A stretch of DNA of 37,932 bases from SVFI01 sp964519385. GTDB taxonomy: Bacteria > Bacillota > Clostridia > Lachnospirales > Lachnospiraceae. Below are positions 15,914 to 23,910 of the stretch, piece after piece. The notes under the pieces were generated by a model. The model made no database searches and was not told where the DNA came from. It was given only the letters and a program-made list of their open reading frames with translations. The stretch lies in the NCBI GenBank assembly GCA_964519385.1, contig CAZFLR010000020.1, positions 1-37,932 of the forward strand. The letters are read 5' to 3'. A program made the translations under genes and the position numbers. Position 1 is the first letter of the stretch. The number at the start of each line of letters is the position of its first letter.

Positions 15914-17176
15914 ATGGCAGGAAAAAATCCTGAAATGAAAATCAGATGTTCTTTTTGTAACAAAACGCAGGAACAGGTCAGAAAACTGATCGCCGGTCCG
16001 ACCGGGGTGTATATTTGTGATGAATGTGTCGATTTGTGTGCAGATATCATCGAAGAAGAATACGAAGAGGAAGCGGTTGAAGATGACGGCGTTGCAATCA
16101 ACCTCCTGAAACCGGTTGAGATTAAGGAATTCCTTGATGATTACGTGATTGGACAGGAAGAGGCAAAGAAGGTTCTCTCTGTAGCAGTTTACAATCATTA
16201 CAAGCGTGTGACAGCGGAGAAGGATCTCGACGTTGAATTACAGAAGAGCAATATTATTATGATGGGACCGACCGGAAGCGGAAAGACGTTTCTGGCGCAG
16301 ACCCTCGCAAAGATTATCAATGTACCTTTTGCAATCGCAGATGCCACATCCTTGACAGAGGCAGGATATGTCGGCGAAGACGTGGAAAACATACTTCTTA
16401 AGCTGATTCAGGCGGCGGACTATGATGTGGAAAAAGCACAGTACGGCATTATTTACATTGATGAAATTGATAAGATTACCAAGAAGAGTGAAAATGTATC
16501 AATTACCAGGGATGTTTCGGGTGAAGGTGTACAGCAGGCACTTTTGAAGATTATAGAAGGAACTGTTGCATCGGTACCTCCGCAGGGAGGAAGAAAGCAT
16601 CCACATCAGGAACTGATACAGATTGATACAAGCAATATTCTGTTTATCTGTTCCGGGGCATTCTCAGGCCTTGAAAAAATCGTTGAAACACGGTTGAACA
16701 GAAAGTCCATCGGCTTTAATGCTGAAATCGGCAGACATGGCGAAGAGGATAACAGTGCAATGCTTCATGAAGCAAATTCTCAGGATTTAATCAAGTATGG
16801 TATGATCCCTGAGTTTGTCGGACGAGTACCTATCGTGGTATCGCTGAACGGGCTGGATGAAGATGCGATGTGCAGGATTCTGACAGAGCCGAAGAGCGCG
16901 ATTGTGAAGCAGTATCAGAAGCTGTTTGAAATGGATGATGTTGAGCTTGAGTTCACACCTGAGGCAATCAGGGCGATTGCACGGCAGACAATGGAGAAAA
17001 AGACCGGAGCCAGAGGACTTCGCACGATTATGGAAAGCATCATGATGGATGTTATGTATGAAATCCCTTCCGATGAAACGATACAGAAGTGTATTATTAC
17101 GGAAGATGTGGTTGAAGGAGCCTGTGAACCGATTGTAGAACGTGCAGAAAATCCACACACTAAAAAGAGAGCATAA
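15914..17176 (+). CDS. clpX: Clp protease ATP-binding unfoldase subunit
   Basis: This 420-residue AAA+ unfoldase recognises tagged or misfolded proteins and threads them into ClpP. The N-terminal zinc-binding domain has cysteines 12, 15, 35 and 38 (CSFC...CDEC). Walker A is GPTGSGKT (118-125) and Walker B ends IDEID (Asp183, Glu184). The pore loop GYVGED and the RKH loop (GGRKHPH), which contacts substrate tags, are present. Length is normal. It is 24 bases after clpP. A small hairpin follows its stop before lon. Confidence 0.98.
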   Translation: MAGKNPEMKIRCSFCNKTQEQVRKLIAGPTGVYICDECVDLCADIIEEEYEEEAVEDDGVAINLLKPVEIKEFLDDYVIGQEEAKKVLSVAVYNHYKRVTAEKDLDVELQKSNIIMMGPTGSGKTFLAQTLAKIINVPFAIADATSLTEAGYVGEDVENILLKLIQAADYDVEKAQYGIIYIDEIDKITKKSENVSITRDVSGEGVQQALLKIIEGTVASVPPQGGRKHPHQELIQIDTSNILFICSGAFSGLEKIVETRLNRKSIGFNAEIGRHGEEDNSAMLHEANSQDLIKYGMIPEFVGRVPIVVSLNGLDEDAMCRILTEPKSAIVKQYQKLFEMDDVELEFTPEAIRAIARQTMEKKTGARGLRTIMESIMMDVMYEIPSDETIQKCIITEDVVEGACEPIVERAENPHTKKRA

Positions 17177-17183
17177 TTAATTG

Positions 17184-17211
17184 AAAACGCCGCCGTTACA
17201 GGCGGCGTTTT
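17184..17211 (+). terminator. Hairpin between clpX and lon, weak terminator or attenuator
   Basis: AACGCCGCC and GGCGGCGTT form a very G+C-rich stem with a 6-base loop, followed by only four T. It lies 7 bases after the clpX stop and 21 bases before the lon start. The short T run suggests partial termination, which would lower lon relative to clpPX. Confidence 0.5.
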
Positions 17212-17232
17212 GTGTGAAAGAAAGAGAAAAAG

Positions 17233-19554
17233 ATGAGTGATATACTAAAAATGACGATACCGGCAATTCCGCTGAAAAACATGTGTGTTATGCCGGATTC
17301 CATTATACATTTTGATTTAAGCCGAAAGAAATCCGTCACCGCACTGGAAAAGGCAATGAGTGGTGACCAGCAGTTATTTTTAACTGCGCAGAAAAATCCG
17401 GAGGAAAATGTGCCGGAAATCGATTCGCTGTATGAGATGGGGACGATTGTTAAAATCAAACAGATTGTTAAGATGCCAAATAAAATTGTACGGGTACTTG
17501 TGGAAGGCATCAGCAGAGCCAAGGTGGTTAATTTTGCGACGGATCCGTATTTTCTGGCAGAAATAGTTCTTGCCAAGTCTGAACAAATGCTGGAAGAAGA
17601 GATGGAAACGACAACGAAAGAGGCGATGAAGCGTCAGATTTGTGAGATGTATCTGCAATATGCGATGCTTACGAATAAAAAGGATCAGGGTCTGGTACAT
17701 CATTTGGGCGGAATCACAGAGCTTGGTAAACTGCTGGACCAGATTGCGATGCTGCTTCCGGTGGATTATACAAAAAAACAGGTGATTTTAGAAGCTGTTC
17801 ATCTGCAGAAAAGATATGACAGACTGACAGAGCTCTTGCAGACAGAGTCAGGAATTCTGGAAGTGAAAAACAGACTGGCAAAAAAGGTAAAGGACAGGGT
17901 TGAGAAGAATCAGAAAGAGTATGTTCTGAAAGAACAGATGAAATATATCAGGGAAGAACTGGGGGAGGACAGTCCACTCTCAGATGCGGATATGTTCCGC
18001 GAAAAGCTTGAAAACATCAATGCTTCGGAAGAAGTTAAATCAAGAATTAAGAAAGAGATAAAGCGGTTTGAAAGTGTTTCGCAGAATTCTTCAGAGAGCG
18101 CGGTGGAGCGAACCTATCTCGAGACCGTTCTTGAGCTTCCATGGAATCGCATGTCGGAGGATAATACCGATTTGGACAAGGCGGAGAAAATCCTGAAAGA
18201 GGACCATTACGGACTGCATCAGGTGAAGGAAAGAATTTTAGAGTATCTGGCTGTGCGTCAGTTGCGCGGAGAAGCCGGTTCTCCGATTATATGTCTTGTC
18301 GGTCCGCCGGGGACAGGAAAAACCTCGATTGCAAGAAGCATGGCGCGCGCAATGAACCGTAAGTATGTGCGTATCTGTCTCGGAGGAGTCAGAGACGAGG
18401 CAGAAATCCGCGGACACAGAAAAACCTATGTGGGCGCAATGCCCGGTCGTATTGCTACGGCAATCAGACAGGCAGGAGTCAGCAATCCGCTTATCCTGCT
18501 GGATGAAATAGACAAGATGAGCAGTGACCACAGGGGAGACACGGCATCTGCGATGCTCGAAGTGCTCGACAGTGAACAGAATGAGCATTTTCAGGATCAT
18601 TATGTAGAGATTCCAATGGATTTGTCACGGGTTGTGTTTGTTGCAACGGCGAACGATCTTCAGGCGATAGACGGTCCGCTCCGTGACCGTATGGAGATTA
18701 TAGAAGTGACAAGCTACACGGCAAATGAAAAGCTTCATATTGCAAAAGAGCATCTTGTAAAAAAACAGCTCAGGGAGCACGGAATATTAAAAAAACAGTT
18801 GAATTTTACGGATAAGGCACTTGAAAAAATCATCACCGGTTATACCAGGGAGGCAGGTGTCAGAGAGTTGGAAAGACAGATTGGTAAGGTCTGCAGAAAG
18901 ACAGCATTAGAAATCTTAAGAGATGATAAAACGAAAATTAAGATTACCCTTCACAATCTGGAAAGTTACCTTGGAAAAGAAAAGTATTTGCCGGATAAAG
19001 CGAATAAGAAAAATGATATCGGTGTTGTACGTGGGCTTGCGTGGACAAGCGCGGGCGGCGTGACACTTGAGATTGAGGTAAATACCATGCCCGGAAAAGG
19101 TGAACTGCGACTTACCGGCCAATTGGGAGATGTGATGAAGGAATCGGCAATGGCAGGCTTTGCCTATGTGCGTTCGGTGGCAGAGAGTTACAGCATTGCT
19201 GAGGATTATTTTGAAACACATGATTTGCACATCCATATTCCGGAGGGGGCTGTTCCGAAGGACGGACCAAGTGCCGGAATTACAATGGCAACGGCGATGC
19301 TCTCCGCGATAGCAGGTCGTGAGGTGAATGCAGACCTGGCAATGACAGGAGAGGTAACGCTACGAGGACGTGTGCTTCCTATAGGCGGTCTGAAGGAAAA
19401 GCTTCTGGCGGCTAAAATGGCAGGCATACATAATGTACTGATTCCAATGGATAACAGGAAAGACTTAGAAGAAGTTGACGAAGAAATTAAAACAGGATTA
19501 AACATACAGCGTGTTTCGATGATGCAGGAAGTGCTGGAACATGCATTTGTGTAA
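17233..19554 (+). CDS. lon: ATP-dependent Lon protease (LonA type)
   Basis: This 773-residue protein is a cytoplasmic AAA+ protease. The N-terminal substrate-binding domain covers about residues 8-205, followed by a coiled-coil helical part. The AAA+ module has Walker A GPPGTGKT (357-364) and Walker B LILLDEID. The C-terminal protease domain has the Ser-Lys dyad: Ser680 in DGPSAG and Lys723 in GGLKEK, 43 residues apart as in E. coli Lon. No membrane segments interrupt the ATPase, so it is LonA and not LonB. The ribosome binding site is weak (GAAAGAAAGAG), which with the upstream hairpin suggests modest expression. ysxC follows after 19 bases, as in Bacillus. Confidence 0.97.
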   Translation: MSDILKMTIPAIPLKNMCVMPDSIIHFDLSRKKSVTALEKAMSGDQQLFLTAQKNPEENVPEIDSLYEMGTIVKIKQIVKMPNKIVRVLVEGISRAKVVNFATDPYFLAEIVLAKSEQMLEEEMETTTKEAMKRQICEMYLQYAMLTNKKDQGLVHHLGGITELGKLLDQIAMLLPVDYTKKQVILEAVHLQKRYDRLTELLQTESGILEVKNRLAKKVKDRVEKNQKEYVLKEQMKYIREELGEDSPLSDADMFREKLENINASEEVKSRIKKEIKRFESVSQNSSESAVERTYLETVLELPWNRMSEDNTDLDKAEKILKEDHYGLHQVKERILEYLAVRQLRGEAGSPIICLVGPPGTGKTSIARSMARAMNRKYVRICLGGVRDEAEIRGHRKTYVGAMPGRIATAIRQAGVSNPLILLDEIDKMSSDHRGDTASAMLEVLDSEQNEHFQDHYVEIPMDLSRVVFVATANDLQAIDGPLRDRMEIIEVTSYTANEKLHIAKEHLVKKQLREHGILKKQLNFTDKALEKIITGYTREAGVRELERQIGKVCRKTALEILRDDKTKIKITLHNLESYLGKEKYLPDKANKKNDIGVVRGLAWTSAGGVTLEIEVNTMPGKGELRLTGQLGDVMKESAMAGFAYVRSVAESYSIAEDYFETHDLHIHIPEGAVPKDGPSAGITMATAMLSAIAGREVNADLAMTGEVTLRGRVLPIGGLKEKLLAAKMAGIHNVLIPMDNRKDLEEVDEEIKTGLNIQRVSMMQEVLEHAFV

Positions 19555-19573
19555 AAAGAGGTGATAAGAGAGT

Positions 19574-20170
19574 ATGGTTATAAAAAATGTTGAGCTGGAA
19601 ACAGTATGCGGAATTACGAGTACGCTGCCTGAAAATAATCTTCCGGAAATCGCCTTTGCAGGAAAGAGTAATGTCGGGAAGTCTTCGCTGATTAACGGTC
19701 TGATGAACCGTAAATCTTTGGCGAGGACATCTTCACAGCCGGGAAAAACGCAGACTATCAATTACTACAATATCAATCATGAATTGTATTTTGTGGACCT
19801 GCCGGGGTACGGCTTTGCAAATGTTTCTCTGGAAGTAAAGGCAAAATGGGGAAAAATGATTGAAAAATATCTGAGACAGTCTAAGATGTTAAGAGAGGTC
19901 TTTCTTTTGATTGACATCAGACATAAACCCGGAGCAAATGATATACAGATGTATGACTGGATTGTTTCAAACGGGTATAAGCCTATTATTATCGCGACGA
20001 AGCTGGACAAGATTAACCGGTCGCAGGTACAGAAACAGGTGAAGCTGATAAAAGAAACATTACAGGTCGAAAAGGGAACACCGGTTTTTCCGTATTCCGC
20101 ACAGACCAAACAGGGACGCGAAGAGATTTATTCATTCATTGAGGAACATATTTTAGAATGCAGACAGTAA
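19574..20170 (+). CDS. ysxC: Ribosome-assembly GTPase YsxC/EngB
   Basis: This 198-residue small GTPase helps late assembly of the 50S subunit. The G motifs are complete: GKSNVGKS (30-37), the switch region TSSQPGKTQT, DLPG (75-78) and TKLDK (142-146), and a G5-like PYSAQT. Length is normal (about 195-205). The lon-ysxC neighbourhood is conserved in many Firmicutes. GAGGTGA lies upstream of the start. Its last 13 bases overlap the next gene. Confidence 0.95.
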   Translation: MVIKNVELETVCGITSTLPENNLPEIAFAGKSNVGKSSLINGLMNRKSLARTSSQPGKTQTINYYNINHELYFVDLPGYGFANVSLEVKAKWGKMIEKYLRQSKMLREVFLLIDIRHKPGANDIQMYDWIVSNGYKPIIIATKLDKINRSQVQKQVKLIKETLQVEKGTPVFPYSAQTKQGREEIYSFIEEHILECRQ

Positions 20171-21351
20171 AACATTTCGGAAAGATTATATTGAATTTGA
20201 CAGGTGCAGTATTTGTACTGATTTTTATTGTATTTTTATTGCCAAAAATCATTGTATTTTTCATGCCTTTTCTGGTAGGAGCAATTATTGCCCTGTGCGC
20301 AGCTCCTATCGTCAATTTTTTTGAGGCGCATATGAAGATTAAGCGCAAGGCAGGCTCTGCAGTCACGATTATTCTGGCAATCAGTCTGGTTGCACTGATT
20401 CTGTACGGCGTTGGACATTTTCTCTTTGAACAGGCGCAGGGATTTATTTCTAATCTTCCGCAGATGTGGGAGGCCGTGTCCTATGATCTGGAACAGGCGG
20501 GGAACAGCCTGGAGGTTGTGTTTTCGCGGATGCCGAGACAGACACAACAGGAATGGCTGCTCTTTAAGTCGAATATACAGGAGTATGCAGCGAACCTGAT
20601 AGGAGAACTGAGTTCCCCGACAATGGAGAGGGTGAGTGAGTTTGCCAAGAATGTGCCGGGCTTTCTTGTGAGCGTTGTTATGGCACTTCTTTCTGCTTAT
20701 TTCTTTGTGGCAAATAAGGAGGAAATGCAGGAATATTATCAAAGGTTTGTACCGCAGTCTGTGAAGGAAAAGTGGGACGTTGTCCGGAATAGTCTGAAAA
20801 GAGCGTTTGGAGGCTATCTTCTGGCTCAGATTAAAATTGAAATCTGGATGTATCTTCTGCTCCTTATAGGGCTCAAGCTTGCCGGAGTCAATTATGTGGC
20901 ACTGGTCGCGCTTGGAATCGCATTTCTTGATTTCCTTCCCGTGTTCGGGACAGGGACGGTTCTGGTGCCGTGGGCGGTTATCAAGCTTGTGGGAGGGCAT
21001 TATGCGACTGCTGTGATACTGATTGCACTGTGGGGAATCGGACAGCTCGTCAGACAGCTCATTCAGCCGAAGATTGTCGGTGAATCCCTGGGAATGCCGG
21101 CGATACCGACACTGTTTCTGCTTTATATCGGCTGGGAAATAAACGGAGTGTGGGGTATGATTCTCGCTGTTCCGGTCGGACTGGTTTTTGTAAACCTTTA
21201 CAAAGAAGGTCTCTTTGATACGATGAAGGACAGCGTATTGATTTTTGCGCGGGATATTAACGCATTCCGCAAATATAAAAAAGAAGATTATGATTTTTAT
21301 AAAAAGCTGCAGCAAAGTGACGAGGCAGAGGAAAATGAGAAAGAAAGATGA
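20158..21351 (+). CDS. AI-2E/YtvI-type integral membrane protein
   Basis: This 397-residue polytopic membrane protein of the AI-2E transporter (PerM/YtvI) family has about eight hydrophobic segments: two or three near the N-terminus, a long amphipathic middle part (about 95-170), and several toward residue 370. LDFLPVFGTGTVLVPWAV and QPKIVGESLGMPAIPTLFLLYIGWEINGVWGM-type blocks are family signatures. In spore formers YtvI is a sporulation membrane protein; other members export signals or balance ions. The true substrate is not predictable. It overlaps ysxC by 13 bases, so translation is probably coupled. A terminator hairpin begins inside its stop region. Confidence 0.85.
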   Translation: MQTVKHFGKIILNLTGAVFVLIFIVFLLPKIIVFFMPFLVGAIIALCAAPIVNFFEAHMKIKRKAGSAVTIILAISLVALILYGVGHFLFEQAQGFISNLPQMWEAVSYDLEQAGNSLEVVFSRMPRQTQQEWLLFKSNIQEYAANLIGELSSPTMERVSEFAKNVPGFLVSVVMALLSAYFFVANKEEMQEYYQRFVPQSVKEKWDVVRNSLKRAFGGYLLAQIKIEIWMYLLLLIGLKLAGVNYVALVALGIAFLDFLPVFGTGTVLVPWAVIKLVGGHYATAVILIALWGIGQLVRQLIQPKIVGESLGMPAIPTLFLLYIGWEINGVWGMILAVPVGLVFVNLYKEGLFDTMKDSVLIFARDINAFRKYKKEDYDFYKKLQQSDEAEENEKER

Positions 21352-21372
21352 CTTGGGTCGTCTTTCTTTTTT
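21343..21372 (+). terminator. Terminator after the YtvI-like gene
   Basis: GAAAGATGAC and GTCGTCTTTC form a 10-bp stem with one G-U pair, followed by at least seven T. The stop codon of the membrane protein lies in the left arm. It closes the tig-to-ytvI cluster. Confidence 0.85.
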
Positions 21373-21396
21373 TGCAACAGGGCATGGAAAATATAA

Positions 21397-21439
21397 AGTT
21401 GTTTAAAATGCATGAAAAACAACTGCGTTTAAAACAACT
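21397..21439. repeat. AGTTGTTT / AAACAACT inverted and direct repeats
   Basis: AGTTGTTT (21397-21404) is followed by two inverted copies, AAACAACT at 21417-21424 and 21432-21439. The surrounding bases extend the similarity (GTTTAAAA elements). The arrangement could be an operator or alternative RNA stems ahead of the small ORFs. Confidence 0.45.
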
Positions 21440-21468
21440 TTGCAAAGAAAAGGGAAAAAACTGAGAAA

Positions 21469-21552
21469 ATGGCCAAGAAATTACAGGCATACAGGGAAAT
21501 TCTGACACAGAAGGGCGTAAGCAAGAAAGCCAAAATCCGGCGGAACTCTTGA
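21469..21552 (+). CDS. Possible 27-residue basic peptide
   Basis: A short open frame encodes MAKKLQAYREILTQKGVSKK plus seven more residues, rich in lysine and arginine and probably helical. AGGGA about 14 bases upstream is too distant to be a convincing ribosome binding site. The TTGACA of a possible promoter for the next gene overlaps its stop. It is not recognised as a known family. The sensible, non-repetitive composition makes it worth recording, but it could be chance. Confidence 0.3.
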   Translation: MAKKLQAYREILTQKGVSKKAKIRRNS

Positions 21553-21577
21553 CAAAACAGTGGAAAGAACGTAAGCT
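21549..21577 (+). promoter_or_regulatory. Possible promoter of the 89-residue protein gene
   Basis: A perfect TTGACA (21549-21554) lies 55 bases before the start. At 17 bases only TAAGCT is found (21572-21577); an AT-rich TATAAA lies further on. The -10 is therefore weak. Confidence 0.3.
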
Positions 21578-21609
21578 ATAAAAAAGGGTTTGCAGAGAGG
21601 AGTGACTGT

Positions 21610-21879
21610 ATGGGAATTGGTGCCATTTCCGGTTTTCAGCCGTATATATACAATACGAACAGCATCAGCAGAAGCAGTCTGAACCGCATATCGGCAGTGA
21701 ATAATGATGTTTCGGACAGTCATATAGAAACGATTACCTCTGACTATTCCGGAGAGACGATGAATGCTTTGGAAAGAGGAGAAACAGCCGATTTTGCAGG
21801 GGTTCTTGCAATGCAGATGCAGATGGGCATGAACAATGCATCGCTGTTGATGGGGGCAGAATCCGTATTTGCCGTATAA
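21610..21879 (+). CDS. Hypothetical 89-residue protein
   Basis: This small protein is not recognised. It has no signal peptide or membrane span. The N-terminal half is rich in Ser, Asn, Ile and Tyr (repeated SIS/SRSS-like elements). The C-terminal half holds a short helix with many methionines (LAMQMQMGMNNASLLMG). The gene appears real: AGAGGAG lies 7-8 bases before ATG, a TTGACA stands upstream, and a terminator follows at once. It is a stand-alone unit between the ytvI cluster and a GH5 gene. A weak resemblance of the Met-rich end to small YjfB-like motility proteins is only an impression. Confidence 0.6.
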   Translation: MGIGAISGFQPYIYNTNSISRSSLNRISAVNNDVSDSHIETITSDYSGETMNALERGETADFAGVLAMQMQMGMNNASLLMGAESVFAV

Positions 21880-21890
21880 TTGAATGAAAG

Positions 21891-21922
21891 ACTCATGGGC
21901 ATGATTGTCCGTGAGTTTTTTG
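21891..21922 (+). terminator. Terminator after the 89-residue protein gene
   Basis: ACTCATGG and CCGTGAGT form an 8-bp stem with one G-U pair, followed by six T, 11 bases after the stop codon. Confidence 0.75.
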
Positions 21923-22041
21923 ATTTCTGCATGAAAAGTTAAAAATGTGATATAGATGTCATGAAAATTATATACGAATCCACGGAATCTGTTTATATTT
22001 AAGATGTTATAAAAAATAAAATAGCAAAGGAGAGGGTTACA

Positions 22042-23076
22042 ATGAAAAAATTTGAAGGTTATTACCGCGGCGTAAACCTTGGCGGATGGATTTCCCAGTG
22101 CTGCCATGAAATCGAGCATTATGACACATTTATTGTTGAGGATGATATTAAAGAGATAGCATCCTGGGGAGTGGATCATATCCGCGTTCCGATGGATTAT
22201 AATGTGATTGAGACAGAAGACGGAGAAAGAATCGAAGAAAATTACAAATATCTTGACAGATGTCTGGAATGGTGTGAAAAGTACCACTTAAATATGGTTC
22301 TTGATTTACACAAGACAGCAGGTTATGTATTTGATGATTTGGAGTACAGTTCAGGATTTTTCCAGGACGAAGCACTTCAGGAACGCTTTTTGAAGCTTTG
22401 GGATGATCTTGCAGCCAGATATGCAGAAAAATATGCAGACAGACTTGTATTTGAAATCTTAAATGAAATTGTGGATCCGAATGTGGCAAAAGAGTGGAAT
22501 GCACTTGCAAAGAGAGCCATGCTGGTGATTCGCAAGTATTCAAAGGATATTAAGATTCTTGTAGGCGGAATCAATTACAACAATGTGCTTTCCGTACAGC
22601 TCCTCGATCCGCCGATGGATGAAAACATTGTTTACAATTTCCACTGCTATGATCCGCAGATTTTTACACATCAGTCTGCATATTGGCAGGATTTTATGCC
22701 GGAAGGCTTCCATTGTGACTATCCGCTCACGATTGAAGAATATATCAAGCTTGCAAAGGAAAACAATTTCCCGGAAGGCTCTATAACACATTTCAATTAT
22801 CCGGGAGTAACGAAGATGGACAGCACCTTCTTTGATGCAATCTTTGCAACGGCAATCGCACATGCAGAGAAGTACAATGTACCTCTTTACTGCGGAGAAT
22901 ACGGCGTAATTGACCAGGCTCCGCTGGAAGGCACTTTAAACTGGTACAAGGACATTCACGAAGCATTTGAGAGACACCAGATTGGAAGAGCAGCATGGAC
23001 ATACAAGAAGATGGATTTCGGTCTGACACAGGATCATGTTGCTGAGATTAAAGAAGAATTGATTAAATACTTATAA
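22042..23076 (+). CDS. GH5-family glycoside hydrolase, intracellular
   Basis: This 344-residue protein is a (beta/alpha)8 glycosidase of family GH5 (cellulase superfamily, clan GH-A). The start RGVNLGGWIS is typical of the exo-glucanase/beta-glucosidase side of the family. The acid/base is Glu142 in EILNEI and the nucleophile Glu286 in LYCGEYGV; VRVP-type HIRVPMDY and NFHCYDP are also conserved. No signal peptide is present, so it acts in the cytoplasm, probably on imported short beta-glucosides. AAGGAGAGG precedes the start by about 7 bases. It is monocistronic, bounded by the terminator at 21891-21922 and a very strong hairpin behind. Exact substrate is not predictable. Confidence 0.88.
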   Translation: MKKFEGYYRGVNLGGWISQCCHEIEHYDTFIVEDDIKEIASWGVDHIRVPMDYNVIETEDGERIEENYKYLDRCLEWCEKYHLNMVLDLHKTAGYVFDDLEYSSGFFQDEALQERFLKLWDDLAARYAEKYADRLVFEILNEIVDPNVAKEWNALAKRAMLVIRKYSKDIKILVGGINYNNVLSVQLLDPPMDENIVYNFHCYDPQIFTHQSAYWQDFMPEGFHCDYPLTIEEYIKLAKENNFPEGSITHFNYPGVTKMDSTFFDAIFATAIAHAEKYNVPLYCGEYGVIDQAPLEGTLNWYKDIHEAFERHQIGRAAWTYKKMDFGLTQDHVAEIKEELIKYL

Positions 23077-23088
23077 GAATGATGTCAG

Positions 23089-23130
23089 AGCTGTTGTATC
23101 ACAGGTAATCTGTGATACAACAGCTTTTTT
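23089..23130 (+). terminator. Strong terminator after the GH5 gene
   Basis: A perfect 16-bp stem (AGCTGTTGTATCACAG with its complement) closes a 5-base loop and is followed by six T. Confidence 0.92.
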
Positions 23131-23810
23131 ATGTTTTTTTCTTCCTCATTCCTTCTTCTCCTTTTCCTATTCTTTGTTTTTTTCTTCCCACTTTTTTCTC
23201 TTCTTTTTATCTTAAAGCTCCCTGTCTTCCTTTTTTGGCTTTTTAAGTGGGAAAATTTCAGTGGTTTTTATATATAACAGGTGTGTTTATTTGTCGAAGG
23301 AATCATATTTATACATAAGTTTACATAAAAGTGATTTACATAACAATAAACAACATGGTAAATTTAATAATAAAGAAGTATGATAAACACAAGATATTGT
23401 TTGCTTTGGTCAAAAACAACACAAGATTATGTTTTTGATGGAACACAAGAAAGAGCATTTGCTATTTATTTTATTTTTAGAGAAAAAGAATCGACAGTTT
23501 ATTCGCAAATATAAAATCAAATGTTATAAAACTGATAAAATCAATAAAAAAGCGAAAAATATACAAATGTGTCAGAAAATGATTGTCCCGTTTGGTCAAT
23601 AATGTCGATAAGAAGGAGAACACAAGAATTTTATTCGTGAGTTTACATAAAATAAAGAAACAGAAGATAAATTGACAACTGAAAGAAAAAGATGCGAAAA
23701 TTCAGGATAAATAACACCACTACAATATATTGTGCTTTAAAATTACGTCAACCACAATATAAAATGCATTTTTAGATAAATAACATGCGAAATATAAACT
23801 AAGTTGGAGC
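23131..23810. other. Non-coding AT-rich region with short repeats
   Basis: No gene-like frame is seen on either strand. The first 110 bases are almost pure pyrimidine on plus. The rest is very AT-rich and holds several repeated words: AGTTTACATAAAA at 23318-23330 and 23640-23652, ACACAAGA at 23387, 23419, 23443 and 23620, TTTGGTCAA at 23405 and 23591, ATAAAATCAA at 23511 and 23535, and GATAAATAACA at 23706 and 23775. A perfect palindrome ACAATATATTGT lies at 23722-23733. It may be a control region for purL, an unrecognised RNA gene or decayed sequence. Confidence 0.6.
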
Positions 23811-23816
23811 AATAGG

Positions 23817-23844
23817 TTGAAAAAAGACGAAGTTCTTGTATAAT
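23817..23844 (+). promoter_or_regulatory. Promoter of purL
   Basis: TTGAAA (23817-23822), 16 bases and a perfect TATAAT (23839-23844) lie 67 bases before purL. The short AT-rich leader shows no riboswitch fold that I recognise. GGAGGAG precedes the ATG. Confidence 0.7.
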
Positions 23845-23910
23845 AAAAATGGTATGTTTTAAAGTACGACATAAATAATAGGAAAACATTTTAAATGGAG
23901 GAGTCATCAG

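Noticed and set aside
20236..21315. 359-residue open frame on minus opposite the YtvI-like gene
   Set aside because: It mirrors a well-supported membrane-protein gene, is rich in Cys, His, Arg and Asn as shadow frames are, and has no ribosome binding site or family motif.
21481..22287. 268-residue open frame on minus across the small ORFs and GH5 start
   Set aside because: It runs through two terminators, promoters and the start of three plus-strand genes, so it is not a gene.
23404..23600. GGTCAA words ahead of purL as CtsR heat-shock operator
   Set aside because: CtsR needs two adjacent GTCAAA heptamers 3 bases apart; the copies are about 186 bases apart and face a purine gene, not a clp gene.
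23387..23627. Possible CRISPR-like array (four ACACAAGA copies)
   Set aside because: Repeats are only 8 bases, spacing is irregular (32, 24 and 177 bases), and no cas gene is near.
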